Notes: a model not told the origin generated them from the sequence alone. 64,000 nt of DNA from Viscum album (GCA_963277665.1 OY728122.1:1543818868-1543882867); one strand, 5' to 3'. Shown: positions 48,482 to 61,516, numbered from the stretch's first letter. Translations and numbers: made by a program.

Positions 48482-50039
48482 TATAACACCAAAAACATTT
48501 TATGGTATGTTTCTCATTAATACATTCTATTCATAGCCTATATATCATAAAGCACTAAGTTTCTCTGAAACAACACTTTTTTATTTAGTAGATAGTCATA
48601 ACCTAGCCATGAGACCTAAATTTCCACTTTTTTGTTTTGAATTTTGAAAAACGAACATATACGGTTGCGATCTTTGTGATATTTGGAGTCTGATAGGATC
48701 ATGTTAATTTTTTGTGAAAATTAAATTACCCTTATGAATAATAAATACCATTATGATATCTAACATACCATTATGAATAGTAATATGAACCGTATGAACA
48801 GTAACCTTACTCATGAAAGTATATATAAATTTAGGCACCTTAAAAATAATGATGAAAATTTTAAGTGTTTGTATTTTTCGATTATATAATTATTTTAATT
48901 AAAAATTAAAATTTTCATAATTTGAAAATTATATTTGAATAATGGAGTTGTTTTTTGAATTCTACACATCGAAAAATAATTAGGGTGATTTTTTGGTATT
49001 TTTCTAAAATAATTGAATTTTTTGTGAATTGTAAAATACATTAATTTACCATATAAATACTTTATAATTTAAATTAACTATTTCTAGCATCATTAGTTAT
49101 GTAGGAACCCAAATATCGAACTCGCATGAACTTATTAATATTCTTTGTCATGGAATTCCCAATATTACTTCTCTTGGGGAGAAATAAGAAATTAATGATT
49201 ATAATGTTGAGGCAACCCTCTTACCCTCCACTATATAAACCACCCTCACCACCTATTCCTCCTCCATAACTAAACCACCAAACCGTTGCTAAATTCTACT
49301 CAAATATCTCCCTATGCTCCAACCCCAAGTTGAAGACCAGTTGGTATAACAAAAAAAACAAAGGCCACAAAGAGATTCTCAAGGAGGAGTACTCAAAAGG
49401 TGAACCACTTTGCCATTTTCTTTCAAAATCTTTTACAAGTTCCATTATATTATTGCTCTCTCCTCACCTCCGCACATCAAAATTATATGATAATTCAAAT
49501 TCCTTACATCGAATTTTTTTATCATTCTAATAGAATATTTCCTCATCATCTCTCATTTTCCCCCACCTTTTACACTAAATATTAAAATACCATCCAAGAT
49601 GTCTTAATTTATCACATTCAAAGACTATGAGTTTTCAATTTATATTACCATCTTCAAGAATATTCAGGAAACTTTTTTAATGGTTAATCCAAATAATAAT
49701 ATATGTATTTTACGTTATTAAAATTTTTGTAATTCTTACAGACGCATAATATAATATAATTATACAAAACATGTTCATTATGCAAAAAACTGCAAAGTTA
49801 ATTCAATCTTTTATCAATAAATTTTAACTTAGAAGTCATCATGAAGATATATAACCCAAAATCATTATAATATAATTTACATTGTCACTAATAATATATA
49901 TTTACAATTCTGGATATTTAACCACATTTGAAATGAACTTCCATTCATGAATATAAGTAAACCGGCCATGAAAACCAAGGAAGAAAATACTTCCAAAAAA
50001 ATGAAATTGAATATCTTAAACCCATAAAAAGGCAAGAAT
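48482..50039 (+). repeat. 5' LTR of element D, first part
   Basis: Starts TATAACACC (expected TGTAACACC). The block AGGGTGATTTTTTGGTATTT at 48979-48998, followed by a 'tgaattgtaaaatac', also occurs in LTR A (near 2060) and, inverted, in LTR B. Interrupted at 50039 by copia E. Open frames at 49330-49585 have no recognised domain. Confidence 0.75.
49232..49239 (+). promoter_or_regulatory. TATA box of LTR D
   Basis: TATATAAA within CCCTCCACTATATAAACCAC, followed by a C/A-rich stretch. Best-looking promoter of the gypsy LTRs here; transcription would start about 30 bp downstream. Confidence 0.6.
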
Positions 50040-52003
50040 TGAAGGTTACAGGTGCATTGGAAGCGTGTTTAGGATGATACCCAACATTGATTTTTACCAA
50101 GATCAATGGTTATTCTAGGATCAATATGATGATGAATTCTAGTCTCCACTAAATATAATCAAAGAATTAGATAATGAAGAAAGAGACCCAAACCATTAGA
50201 GAGGATTTTAAACATCATGTTTATGATTAATTTAATTAATTTCATATAGAAAAATAATACATGTATCTTTGGTATTTTTCTTCATTGATGATGTTGGTCA
50301 TTTGGAATAACCGATTCAGATTATCTCATTAATCTTTTAAGGATCCAAATTAAAATCCATCTATTGGTGATCCACACGTGCTCCGATGGCCTCCGATCAA
50401 CACCACTCATTCTCTAGGTGATAGTGCGGTGAAGCGAATGTCTTGTTTCGATCATTCTTGATTGATTTTTATTCATCCTTGAAGAACGTCTATTGTTCTT
50501 GAGAGGGGAGAGAAGTGGATTCGACAGAGAAAATTATTGGCTCACCAATTATCAATTCACCAGGTGTGTGGTGTGATTTTATGGTGTATGGCAGAATAGG
50601 AATACATTCCTATTTATATACATTGAATTTGAGTTACAATATTTAATTTCATAGTAACAATTAAATACATTCATGAATATAGATAAAACCCATGCATTAA
50701 ATAATAATATCGTGTCATTATGTATTGTGTGCCAACTTGCGCAAAACAGAATTATAAATTCCACATCACAAAATAATAGCAGTGTTATTTTAATTTGTGC
50801 CAACTAGTTAAAGAATTTTTTACCATATTATAAATAATTATATTACTACCAGACCAAAAATAGTCTCCTTGAACTCCAATTCCATTTCTTGAACACCCCA
50901 ATAAATAAATAATTTATTCTCTTAAATAAATATTTTATTTATAAATTAGTAAATAAATATTTATTAAATGTTCAATAAAATAAAAAATATATATATTTTA
51001 TTTAATTTATTTGATCATTATAACTTGAATAAAATGATTATATGGTCTTGAGAATAATATTTATTTCATTAATTATAGTAAAAAAATTTAATTGAGACCA
51101 CCAAAAACACATAGTGTGTGACCCTCAAGGATTCTTTCTCATTGGCATTAGGAAGTCTTGCCTAAAATCCAAGAGTACAGTTTTGAAACGGGTCAAGGAA
51201 CCCAAGAGAAAGAACATAAAGTCGCAATAATGACACCCAAAAAATTAATGATCACTATGTAATATAATCCTTTTTTCACAATATCTCATCATGCAGGTTT
51301 CATGATTGTGTCATCATCTTTTATGCTTGATAGGTCGTTCGTTGACTACCTGAAATAAAAATTTCGTTGCCCCATGGAAATGGAATTTCGTGTGATGGTT
51401 TTATTTCAATCAAAGGGTCGAGATATCAACTTCCATAATTGTATGGCCCAAATCCTTACTCGACTTATCCATTAATAACATGCCACTTGTGACGCACCCA
51501 ACGTACCCTACCTCCCGCCAGTTGTCTACATGACGGTTTTCATCAGTAAATCAAAATGATTGTGTCATGACACATATTAATGATAATATTAAAGTCTAAG
51601 GATCATTAAACATTCTCGTATATAGAAATATCCAATGACACCAAAACATGCGAAATTCCTACTAGTGTGTCTGTTATCATATTGTTTTATCTTAGAGAAT
51701 ACCAAGTGTGAACTTCATGAGTGGAAGTCTCATCTGCATACGAGTACTCGCACGTGTTGGTCTGTATGTTATGTGTCCCATCATAGAATGTCATCTAACC
51801 AAATAATTATATTTAAGAATATTGTTATATCATTTTAACGTTCTCATCATAGCGGGGAACTGCCATGACCTTATCAATGCAGCAAATACACTAGGAAATT
51901 ATTATATCATATTCATGAAGAAAAATGAACAATATGTAATAATATATTAAATATCCTTGTCATCAAAGTGAAACCAGTTCGTTCTAGGACTCCAACTCTT
52001 ACA
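50040..52003 (-). repeat. 3' LTR of copia E
   Basis: Aligned with 58086-60046, for example ACCCAACATTGATTTTTACC at 50081 and 58124, and CATAGCGGGGAACT at 51849 and 59889. Open frames at 50579-50803 and 51635-51838 are within the LTR and are not genes. Confidence 0.9.
50611..50620 (-). promoter_or_regulatory. TATA box in 3' LTR of copia E
   Basis: The minus strand reads TATATAAATA. The same box is at 58655-58665 in the other LTR, so it is a conserved LTR feature. Confidence 0.6.
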
Positions 52004-52018
52004 AACTCCCACATGAAA
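52004..52018 (-). other. Polypurine tract of copia E
   Basis: The minus strand reads TTTCATGTGGGAGTT immediately before the LTR start TGTAAGAG. Core GTGGGAG. Confidence 0.65.
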
Positions 52019-52149
52019 AAGAGTCAACTACCTACTACTTTCAGTCAGCTAGACCTCACTTGATGATCATGTTTCTTCTAATTCAAGGATTTAGTCAAGG
52101 TTTCCTCCATGTTGTATTCCATGGAAATACAACTCACTAAAACATAATA

Positions 52150-52650
52150 TTTAAGAAAAATCACAATAGAGATGATACTTAAGAAGAATGTTCTTCATTC
52201 GCTGATGGGACCTTGGATCTTTTTCAAGAGACATTGCTCCAGAATTATCACAGTATAGTGTGATGTGATCCTTACTGCTAGGTATCACATCTGGATCCTA
52301 GACTATGCTTCACATCCAAACTGCTTCATTAGTTGCCTCATATGCTGCGATATACTCGGAATCTGCTCTAGAATCTACAACCACACTCTACTTTGTGCTC
52401 TTCCAGCTCACTACACCTCCATTCAACGTGAAGATATATCCCGTTTGCGACTTCATGTCATCTGGATCAGTCTAGAAACTATCATCTGCATATCCTTTGA
52501 TGACTAGTTCCTCATATCCTCCATAAAATAGGATCATATCCTTAGTATTCCATAGATACTTTAGGATAGTTTTGATATCCATCCAATGGCAGTCCCCTGG
52601 GTCATCTTGATATCAGCCTACCTCACTCAATGTGTAGGCAACATCCATCC
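52150..52650 (-). pseudogene. RNase H (copia E)
   Basis: Well readable despite about five stops. On the minus strand the order is KGYADDSF (catalytic-type aspartates), DPDDMKSQTGYIFTLNGG, SVVVDSRADSEYIAAYEATN, EAVWM, then DPDVIPSSKDHITLYYDNSG and AMSLEKDPRSHQ. These are the standard blocks of copia RNase H ('GYTDADWQ.D', 'SGYVFTLNGGAVSWKS', 'SEYIAA.EA..EAVW', 'LYCDNSGA'). It follows RT directly. Confidence 0.85.
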
Positions 52651-53690
52651 TAGAACATAGCATGACATACATGACTGACCCAATCAGTAATGCATATGGA
52701 GTCCTTGACATTATCAATATTTCCTCATGTGTTTGAGGACACATCATCTTGGAAATATGAATTCTATGTGATGCTGGCTACAATCCCGTCTTGGATTGTT
52801 CCATACTGAATCTCTTCAGTATCTTATCAATGTTTTTACTTTGACTTAGGCCTTGCAATCTATTGTATCTATTAGAATGTATCTAGATCCCAAGAATATA
52901 CACTTCCATTACCAAGTCTTTCATGGATAATCATTGATTCAACCATGCATTAACAGACTGTAAGACATGTATCTTGTTTCCAATAAGTAATATGTCATCA
53001 ATATATACTATTAGAAAAACAATTGCACTCCCACTAAACCATTTTTAGAGACAAGGATCACATTCATTGTTGATAAAACCAAAATCCTTTATGGCTTCAT
53101 CAAACTGAATGTTCAATGATCTGGATGCTTGATTTAATCAACAAATGGATTTCTCTACTTTCATACCTTATTGGATTCTTTTTGAGTCATAAACCCTTCA
53201 GGTTGTGTCATGTAGACATCTTCCTGAAGGTTCTCATTAAGGAATTCTCTTTTGACATCCATTTGTCAAATCTCGTAGTCATGGTAAGCCGTGATGGAGA
53301 GTATAATTCTGATGGATTTAAACATTAAAACTGGCGAGAAGTTTTCATCATAGTCAATTCATCGACGCTGTTTAAAATCTTTTTCAACCATTCATGACTT
53401 ATAGGTACTGACTTTTCCTTCCATGTCCAGTTTTTTCTTGAATACCCATTTTCAACCAATAATCTTTACATCAACTGGAGGATCTACCAAAATCCAGACT
53501 TGGTTTTGGTACATGGAATCCATTTCAAAATTCATGGCATCTTGCCACTTGGCAACGTCTGTTCCACTTACTACTTCCTTGTAGGTTAGAGGATCATTAT
53601 TATCAACTAATAATGAGTCACCATCCTCAGTAACTTGAAAACCATTCTGTTCCAGTTCTCTAACCTCTCTAGTACTCCTACGTAGTACTC
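52651..53690 (-). pseudogene. Reverse transcriptase (copia E)
   Basis: From right to left on the minus strand: QDAMNFEMDSMYQNQVWILV and IIGWKWVFKKKLDMEGKVST (RT entry), a broken YDENFSPV block near 53345, QMDVKREFLNENLQEDVYMT (a 'QMDVKTAFLNG.L.E.VYM' match), then VYIDDILLIGN (catalytic YxDD present, about 52986-53018). The end blocks LSMKDL and then a RLQGLSQSKNIDKILKRFSM stretch follow toward 52800. Frameshifts around 53120-53330 and several stops prevent expression. Confidence 0.87.
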
Positions 53691-54720
53691 ATGTCTCTGG
53701 AACAAATTCTTCTTCCACAGGGTTTTGTGGAATCTGTTCCTGTACCAACTCTTGTGTACCTTGAGCCTCTTCATCGATGTCTATCTCGCTCCCACTATGT
53801 CTTTTGGAGATGTGCTCCCTCTCAAATAATATGTCAGGTCTTTCCACTATAAAATTTTTGACTAAGGGGTTGTATATGTAATATCCCTTTGTTTCCATGG
53901 GGTATCCTATAAAGTTACACATTATTAGTTGGGGTGAGAGTTTGTTACCTGAAGGGGCCTTAACAAACTATTCACTACCCCAAACGTGTATATTCGATAA
54001 CATGGATTTTCATCCACTCCACAACCCGTATGGAATACCATTTGTCGATTTAGATGGTACATGGTTTAGTTTGTATGCCGCTGTTTGTAAAGCATATCCG
54101 AAAAATAATAATGGAAGACTCACATGAATCATCATTGATCTCACCATGTCGAACATGGTGCGGTTCATCCTTTCGGTTACACCATTCTAGAGGGGCGTGT
54201 TTGGAGGAGTGAGTTGGGATTTGATCCCAAACTCTGGTATGTAATCAATGAAGTCTTGATTAAGATATTCTCCACCTCAGTTTGAGCTGAGTTTCATAAT
54301 CTTCATTCCACGTTGGTTCTCAACTTCATTCTTGTATTCTTTGAACTTATCAAAAGAATCAGACTTATAACTCATTAAGTAGATATATCCATATCTACTA
54401 AAATAATTAGTAAAAGTTATGAAGTATGAGTACCCCCTGCTTAAACTGGAAATGGGCCCCACACATCGGTATAAACCAATTCAAGAAGTTCCTTAGCCCT
54501 TTCACCTTTGCCACTAAATCCGGATTTAGTCATTTTTACTTGTAAACATTCATGACATATACCAAGTGGTTTTAGTTTGAAAGAAAATAACTATCCATCT
54601 TGATGTAACTTTGTAAAGAATTTCTCATTAAATGACATATCCAGTGATTCCAAATTTGGGTGTCGTATGAGTCAAGTGAAGTATATTTGTTATCGATTGC
54701 TATTACTTGGCTTGTGTAAT
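53691..54720 (-). pseudogene. Integrase (copia E)
   Basis: Pre-integrase block with a zinc-binding CHECLQVKMTKSGFSGKG near 54510-54570, then VYTDVWGPISSLSRGYSYFI (first DDE aspartate present), YFSRYGYIYLMSYKSDSFDK and KNEVENQRG. The second aspartate block reads KLSSN-stop-GGEYLN where 'LRSDRGGEYLS' is expected. LTPPNTPL-stop-NGVTERMNRTM keeps the glutamate. The C-terminal part (53689-53922) reads CNFIGYPMETKGYYIYNPLV and ends in an acidic linker before RT. Loss of one catalytic aspartate means no strand transfer. Confidence 0.88.
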
Positions 54721-54879
54721 CACAAACATAGAGTCCATTGTATAAATATTCCCTTCCATAAAAAATGCTATCTTTATAAAAGAAGAATCATTCATTTCCA
54801 AACATGAAAACCAATCCATCTGTATTTAATCGGGATACATAAATAATTTTTTTAGTAACAGAAGGCACCTAATAAAAAC

Positions 54880-55186
54880 ACTTTAACAACAAGATCATCC
54901 CAGTTGGCAACGTGAAGTGGTAGTCCCTGACAGCTACAACAGAAAGTCTAGCACTATTGTCTGCTCATAGATCTACCTCCCCTCGATCAATATTCCTGAA
55001 TCATCTTGGTTCCTTTACTTGGATACATATGTGAGCTCCACAAGAAGCATCAAATACACAAATTGTAGAAATAGGTAGATTTCATTCGATAAAAAAGGCA
55101 TATGAAGCTTCCCTTAACTTCTTTGGCTGGGTGAAGTTCTTCTTCCAGTGGCCCTTCTGTCCACATGCGAAACAAACAACCTCCCA
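54880..55186 (-). pseudogene. CCHC knuckle and protease (copia E)
   Basis: Right after the gag frame: VCFACGQKGHWKKNFTQPKK, a zinc knuckle with its last cysteine changed to phenylalanine. Then STICVFDASCGAHICIQVKE, the copia protease active site, where 'DTG' or 'DSG' is replaced by DAS. Both changes point to loss of function. Confidence 0.75.
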
Positions 55187-55760
55187 TTACCATTCCTCCC
55201 ATTTGATCTTCATTTTCTTGGAAGGCCATGATGAATATATGGGCTTAAATCTCTTCAACTTCTCTTTCCTCTTATTCAACATAAGGACCAAAGGATTTTC
55301 GTACTTCATATCTTTGTCCACTTGGAGAATGAGGATAAGAAGATCTAATAGAGACTTTTCAATGTTGTTCATATTGAAATTGACAACAAAGTTAGAGAAC
55401 CAGTGAGGGACTAATGCGAGAATGAGATCGATGCCCAGTTTTTTGGGGAGTTTAAACACTAGAACCTCCAGGAACTCAATGTATCCAATGAGATTGAATA
55501 CATGAGGCCCATCTGGCCCACCTTCTCCAACAGTACTCTGAAAGAGTTCCTTATGGATCTCAAACCTTTTCTATCATTCTCTCTCCTGGTAAAGATCACA
55601 GAGGTGATAAAAAATTCTATAATCGACCATGTTTTCATGAGATTTGATGAGCTCACTAGAAATTTATGATAGCATAAAACATTGAATGTCGACAAAGTTG
55701 TTCACATGTTTCTCATAGAATAGAAAATTCTCATCACATTCCTATTTGGCAGGCGGATCA
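55187..55760 (-). pseudogene. gag (copia E)
   Basis: Frame 55187-55459 reads FKLPKKLGIDLILALVPHWF, then NFVVNFNMNNIEKSLLDLL, the conserved C-terminal half of copia gag ('LP.ELAIDLILQSLP.SY..FI.NFNMN..EKSL.EL'). The upstream part continues to about 55530 (HVFNLIGYIEFLEVL) and then in a shifted frame. The N-terminal third and the start codon were not found. Confidence 0.78.
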
Positions 55761-58068
55761 TGTAATGTTGACTCTAGCATGCAAGACTTCCGTTCATGGA
55801 GTAGGATAACCCAGAGGTGTCTAAACCATTCTTGGAAGTTACTAAAAGTTAGGATGTTGTATTTATACAGAATATTTCATAGGGATTGTGTGGTTGAAAT
55901 GTTTTTCATTTTTATTCTAAAATTAAAAGATCAGATCATTATTACATTCTTGATTACATTTTATAAGAAATTACAAATTTTATTAAGTCTCCCACTATTT
56001 TATCAAGTCCCAATATCCCCATTCATTGAACTTGGAATATCCATTTTCCATGAAATTCTAGTGGCAAGGATCTATATTTCCATTTGAATAACCACAAGAA
56101 GGGATGGTCAAGCTATCAGAAGGTATTTAGGTAGGCAGGTCTTTTCCAACTACAGGCTTGTAGCTTTAGGATATGTTGACTGGACTCCGCAATCCTGAAA
56201 TCATGACTTTGGATTTCCATAACTCTTGCCTCCAATATTACACCAAGTCTAGAAAGGGCTACTCCTCTTTATGTAATATGGTTAATTCAACACCAAACAT
56301 TTCATAAGGGCATCCTTTATAAAAGAATGTATCCCAACTAGGGTTGGTCAAACACATTGTTTTATTGAGTTTTTCCTTTAATCTAGTAATAGAAGTCTTG
56401 TTATGATGTAATATTTTATTGGAGCGATTTTTTATCTCTTATGTGTTAATTTATTTTTATCACTATCACGTGCTTGTTAATATTAAGTGGAACTTACTTA
56501 AGTGATTAACTATGTATTGACAATATTTACACATAATCCTAGTTAATTTTAATTCCATATTTCATGCTTGTTTAATTCATTAATTAAGTGATTGTGACAA
56601 AATATCCATAATGATAAACCATGCAACTGACAAAAATAAAAAAAGTAAATGACATTATCATGAGATTTTCTAATGGTTATTTTATCAAGAGGTTGATAAA
56701 CTAACCCCGACCTAGGGGAGAAATGCCTGGAATCTTTTGGGTTTGTGTTTATAACTTCCACTATTACACTTATGTTTCTCTTGGGATTGGTTTTTTCTCA
56801 TCTCCATATTGAACTACCTCAAATAGATAGGGAGTTCCATCCATAACATAGGCCATTTTTAACTCACATGTAGGTGAGGGGTAAAACATGGTTTTACATA
56901 AAAGAACCCTTGGGCACGCATGCCCTAAATATTAATGAGGAGAAGGCTCGCATGCCAAAAAATTTAATTAAAATAAATGAATTAAAAGAAACCATCCACA
57001 TACAATGGTCTTGGTCTAGCTCATGATCATCCATACATTCAATGATATTTATGCATAAATAAAACTAACAATCAATTATTTAATTGTTTTTTCAATATAA
57101 ATCACGCTCGAATCAATTAATTATCATATTTAATTAATCAATATTTTTATCTTAAACCCTTTTCTGAATTTCCTTTAGATTCTAATCCATCATATTTAAA
57201 AAATAATAATTTAAAATTATATTTGGACATAACTTGTACCTTGGAGGCGACCCGATGAATTCTTATTCATAACTACCCAATGATTATAAATGAACATTAA
57301 AAATATATTAAATTATACACATATATATAAAACACCCATCACATGTTGTGCCTCAGATTTATACCTGCACGATGGTATACTTTTAAAGGGTTAGTATAAT
57401 AAAATAAAATATTTTAACAAATCTGTGTAATTTGGATGAGTACTTGATGTCTAGTTCAAACTACACGTTGTGTATTATTTTTCACCATCGATTTGATGTA
57501 GATGCCTTTGGAAATGGTGTGTGAGTATAGTTCAAAAATCTTCAGAGTGCATGGCCTGTTTAGTGGGCCACACACCGTGTACTTCCTCATTACACGGTCT
57601 CCAGCAAGGCAAGTTGTGTACATGGTACATGGTCCAACCCTAACCTAAAGGGACTACATGCCATATCCATTGGGCCATAGGATATGTCATCTGAAAACCA
57701 CGTTCCAACTATTCCTGGTCAACACATGGAGTCATTTAAGATATAGAAAGACTTCAATACACCGCTTAGTTTGGCGGACTGGTCTGATGAATTGAATCTT
57801 GACTACACGATGTGTACTGCCGAATTCATGACGTGTGTTTTGGTGTCATTTATCCAGGAAGCATTGGCACTTTCGGATGAGAACCTCTATTTTTTTTAAT
57901 CAAAATTACATAAAAAGATTGTTTCTATGAGGTGAATGAGAAATAAAAGAGGAGGAATAGATCTAAAGATTCCGATTTGTAGAATGATTAACCTGAATTG
58001 ACAGAACTAAATTATTAAATTTGTAAATCATCAATAAAATATTTCAATACTTATAAACAATGATGTAA
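55761..58068 (-). other. Long non-coding leader of copia E
   Basis: About 2.3 kb separate gag from the primer-binding site, much more than usual for copia, and no gag N-terminus or other domain is seen. Either gag has eroded or another element has inserted. The palindromic module at 57455-57845 supports an insertion. TTTATAAAAG at about 56316 could be a foreign promoter. Confidence 0.45.
57455..57845. repeat. Cluster of ACACG/CGTGT palindromic motifs
   Basis: Motifs such as CTACACGTTGTGTATT, CACACACCGTGTAC, CATTACACGGTC, GTGTACATGGTACATGG, CTACACGATGTGTACTG and CATGACGTGTG repeat within 390 bp. Similar words flank element B (8210-8279 and 20680-20730). CpG-containing palindromes are rare elsewhere in the window. 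Confidence 0.55.
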
Positions 58069-58085
58069 CCCCTATGATACCTCCA
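58069..58085 (-). other. Primer-binding site of copia E
   Basis: The minus strand reads TGGAGGTATCATAGGGG next to the LTR. It contains GGTATCA of the initiator-tRNA-Met site, with a few changes. Confidence 0.55.
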
Positions 58086-60046
58086 GAAGGTTCCGGGCGC
58101 AGCAGAAATGTGGTTGGGATGGTACCCAACATTGATTTTTACCATGATAAATTAATATTACGGGATAAATATGATTATGAACACCGGTCTCCATGGAATT
58201 TAAACAATGATTTAGATAAAGAATAAAGAGGCTTGAAACTTTAGAGTGGATCTTGCACAACATGTTTATAATTAATTTAATTAATTTAATAATGAAAAAT
58301 AATACCTGTATCTTTGGTATTTTTCTTCGTTTATGATGGTGATCGTCCGGAATGACCCTTATGGATTATCTCCTTATTCTTGTAAGGTTCCAAACTAGAA
58401 TCCCTCTAGCAGTGATCCCCACTTGCTTCGATGGCCTCCGGTCAACACCGCTCGTTTTCCGGGTGCCAACGCGGTGAAGCGAGTGTCTTGTGTCATTCGT
58501 TCTTGATCGATTGTTCTTTAGGATTGAAGAATGTCTCTCCTTCTTGAGAGGATAGAGAAGTGGATTTGAGAGAGAAATTGTTTGGTACACCAATTTTCAA
58601 TTCACCAGGCATGTGGTGTGGTTTTTTGGTGTATGACACAATAGGCTTACTTGCGTATTTATATACATGGAATTTCTGTTAGAATATTTAATTTCATAGC
58701 ACTAATAAAATACATTCATGAACTTAGTGAAAACCAATGAATTTGAAAATAATACCACATCATTATTAATGGTGCACCAACTTGCACAAAATAGAATTAT
58801 AAATTCCGCATCACAAAATAATAGCAGTATTATTTTAATTTGCGCCAACTAGTTAAATAATTATTTACTGTATTGAAAATAATTATTTTACTACGGTACC
58901 AACCTTGGTCCACTCAAACTCCACTTCCATTTATTGAACACCTAAATAAATAAATAATTTATTCTCTTAAATAAATATTTAATTTACAAACTATTAAATA
59001 AATATTCATTAAATGTTCAATAAAATAAATAAATGTATTTTATTTAATTAATGCGATAATTATAACTTGAATAAAATTATTACATACTCTTGAAAATAAT
59101 ATTTTTTTCAGTAATTAAATTCAAATATAATTTAACTAAGACCATAGAAAACACATAGTGTGTGACCCTCTCGGATTAATTCTTGTTGGAAATAGGCATG
59201 TTTGCCTAATTTCCTAGAGTATTGTCTAGCAATGGGTCAAGAAACCTAAGATAAAGAATGTAAAGTCACAGCAACAACATCAACATATGAACGCTCACTG
59301 GGTAATATTATCCCTTTGTTGTAATATCTCTTAAATAAGGTTTTATGATTGTGTCATCAACTTTTATGCTTGATACGTCGTTCTTTGACAACCCGATATA
59401 AGCTTGTTGCAATACCATGGCCATGGAATTTCACATGACAGTTCTATTTCAATAAAAGGGCCAAGATATCAACTACCGTAAATGGAAGGGACAAATCCTT
59501 CCTTGACTTATCCATTAATAACAAGCCACTCATGACGCATCCAATGTACCCTACTTCCTGCCAACTGTCTGCATGACAGTTTTCGTCATTAAATAGAAGT
59601 GCGTAAGTCATGACACATATTAATGATAATCTTAATGTCTAAGGATCATTACCCATGATCACAGATAGAAATATCTGATGAAAACAAAACAAGCAGAATT
59701 TCTACTAGTGGGATTGTTCTCATAATCTTCTATCTTGGAGATTACCAAGTGTGGACTTCACGAGGGAAGTCTCATTTTCTTACGAGTACTCAAACCTGAT
59801 GGTCTGGATGCTATGTGTCCCATCACAGCATGTCATCCAACCACAAAAATATATTTAAGAATATAGTTATAGAATTTTAATATACTCATCATAGCGGGGA
59901 ACTTGCATGACCTTATCATTGCAATAAATATTCTTGGACGTTATTACATCATAGTCATGCTGAACAATGAACAATATGTAATAATATATTTAAGTATCTA
60001 TGTAATCCAAGTAACACCAGTTGGTTCTAGGAAACCAAATCTTACA
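58086..60046 (-). repeat. 5' LTR of copia E
   Basis: Partner of 50040-52003. Ends ...AATCTTACA at 60046, then LTR D resumes. Open frames such as 58366-58593 are within the LTR. Confidence 0.9.
58655..58665 (-). promoter_or_regulatory. TATA box in 5' LTR of copia E
   Basis: The minus strand reads TATATAAATAC; conserved with 50611-50620. Confidence 0.6.
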
Positions 60047-61500
60047 TTAATGAACCTAATAAGGCAATTATATATCAATTACATTTTTTTTAGGTTTTAG
60101 AAATATTAATTAATTAAGCTAAATTTGATTATTCGGGTCATTAAGATCAATCAAGAACACCTTCAGACATAAGGCTAGGAATCCCCTCTTTCACTTTTAT
60201 TCAAGAATCCCCCTATGTCCTGTCCTTTTTTTTTAATTCCTAAGGATGGGGTATGTTTATTAACCTCCTCCATACTTACCTTGTTATTTATAAATGACGG
60301 TAAACCCATTTACCTCTCATTGAGCCATCATAGGAAAACCTATTACCATGCCAAAATGTTTGTAAGAGGTCTTCTTATCTCATGTTTAATTCTATGATAT
60401 TTCATTTGTTCACCTCTAATTTATTTCATGTGGTTTATTGTGTACTTACGTTTGATATATATTATCATTATTCTATTTATATTCATGGAATTAACTAATT
60501 CATTTGGTAGTTATTAATTTTTGGTCATATGACTCGATTATTTACAACGTTGTAAGGGACTTTGTCTCAATTTCAATTTCATTAAGACATACTTGGTAAT
60601 GTTTGCCTAATATTTCTTATGTGGTTTCTCTACATTCCATTTGAGATCATTTTTTATTTGAAATTTTAAATATATTATATATCCATATTCTAGTTTCATG
60701 GATATGATTATTGTATTAAGCTGTATAACCTTTTACATACAATGTTTTTTTAGAATGTTGTTTTAATTATGGAAATATTGATGAATCTGCATCCTATACT
60801 CTCTATAGATATTGATAAAGAATATTTTAATTATGTTAAATATATTTATAATGAATACATTGGATGTATAGTAATGGGTGGGGCCCGATATATCCCCTCG
60901 AGGAATCAACAGGTATAATGAGACAAATCAGTTGGAAAAAAACCCTTTGAGTTTGTATCAAAAAATCAGGCGGGTTTCCACCCACAAACATATGTTTTTT
61001 CTATGGTATAATGGAATCATGTTCCAAATACATGATTTCCAATTAATAAGAATTATATTTATTCAAATTTATTTATTACCTTCAAGAGGGTTCCACTATG
61101 ACAAAATCTATGGATGCAATTTCATTATCAATTTATTAATTGCTGGTGTTTTTTATTTATTCACCATGCCAGTTTTTTTTATTTCGTTATTATTGATTAA
61201 TGATTCCTCTTATCGTAACCCTTACTGGGCATTTGAGCTCACACGTTTCTTTTTTTGACCTTCAACATGTTATGAAGTGGAGACAATTTATTGAGTTTCT
61301 GTGGATGCAGTTTATTAGTTTTCTTGTGTATTGTATTTGGCTACCTTTCCCATTGTAATTTTAGTTACATATATATATATATATATCAAGTTTCTTAAAG
61401 ACTAATAAACTGATCGTTCAATCAGTATTTCATTCCTCCTAATCATTGTAGTGTAATAAGTAATTCACCAGCTCTGGTTAAGAGGGGTTGGGGTGTTACA
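60047..61500 (+). repeat. 5' LTR of element D, second part
   Basis: Continues LTR D after copia E and ends GGTTGGGGTGTTACA, a typical plant gypsy LTR end. The open frame at 60878-61258 (126 codons) is hydrophobic at its end but lies wholly in the LTR and has no known domain. (AT)n at 61369-61386. Confidence 0.8.
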
Positions 61501-61516
61501 ATTTTTATCAGTAGAT
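61501..61516 (+). other. Primer-binding site of element D (worn)
   Basis: ATTTTTATCAGTAGAT follows the LTR end where ATTTGGTATCAGAGCAT is usual. TATCAG remains; TGG has become TTT. Confidence 0.6.

Larger units (their letters stand above)
50040..60046 (-). mobile_element. Ty1/copia retrotransposon E, complete but dead, nested in LTR D
   Basis: Direct repeats 50040-52003 and 58086-60046 (1964 and 1961 bp) flank an internal region whose minus strand reads gag, protease, integrase, RT, RNase H, the copia order. The left LTR starts TGAAGG and both LTRs end ...TCTTACA on the + strand. Flanking five bases are AGAAT (left) and TTAAT (right), at best a worn duplication. The LTRs differ noticeably, so it too is old, but it is younger than D. 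The lineage within copia is not settled. Confidence 0.92.

Noticed and set aside
55746..56087. Open frame of 113 codons on the + strand
   Set aside because: On the strand opposite to copia E, starting at the gag boundary; no motif and AT-rich random composition at its end.
60878..61258. Open frame of 126 codons with hydrophobic end, possible membrane protein
   Set aside because: Lies wholly in LTR D close to its 3' end; no homologous frame seen in LTR A or B and no recognisable domain.
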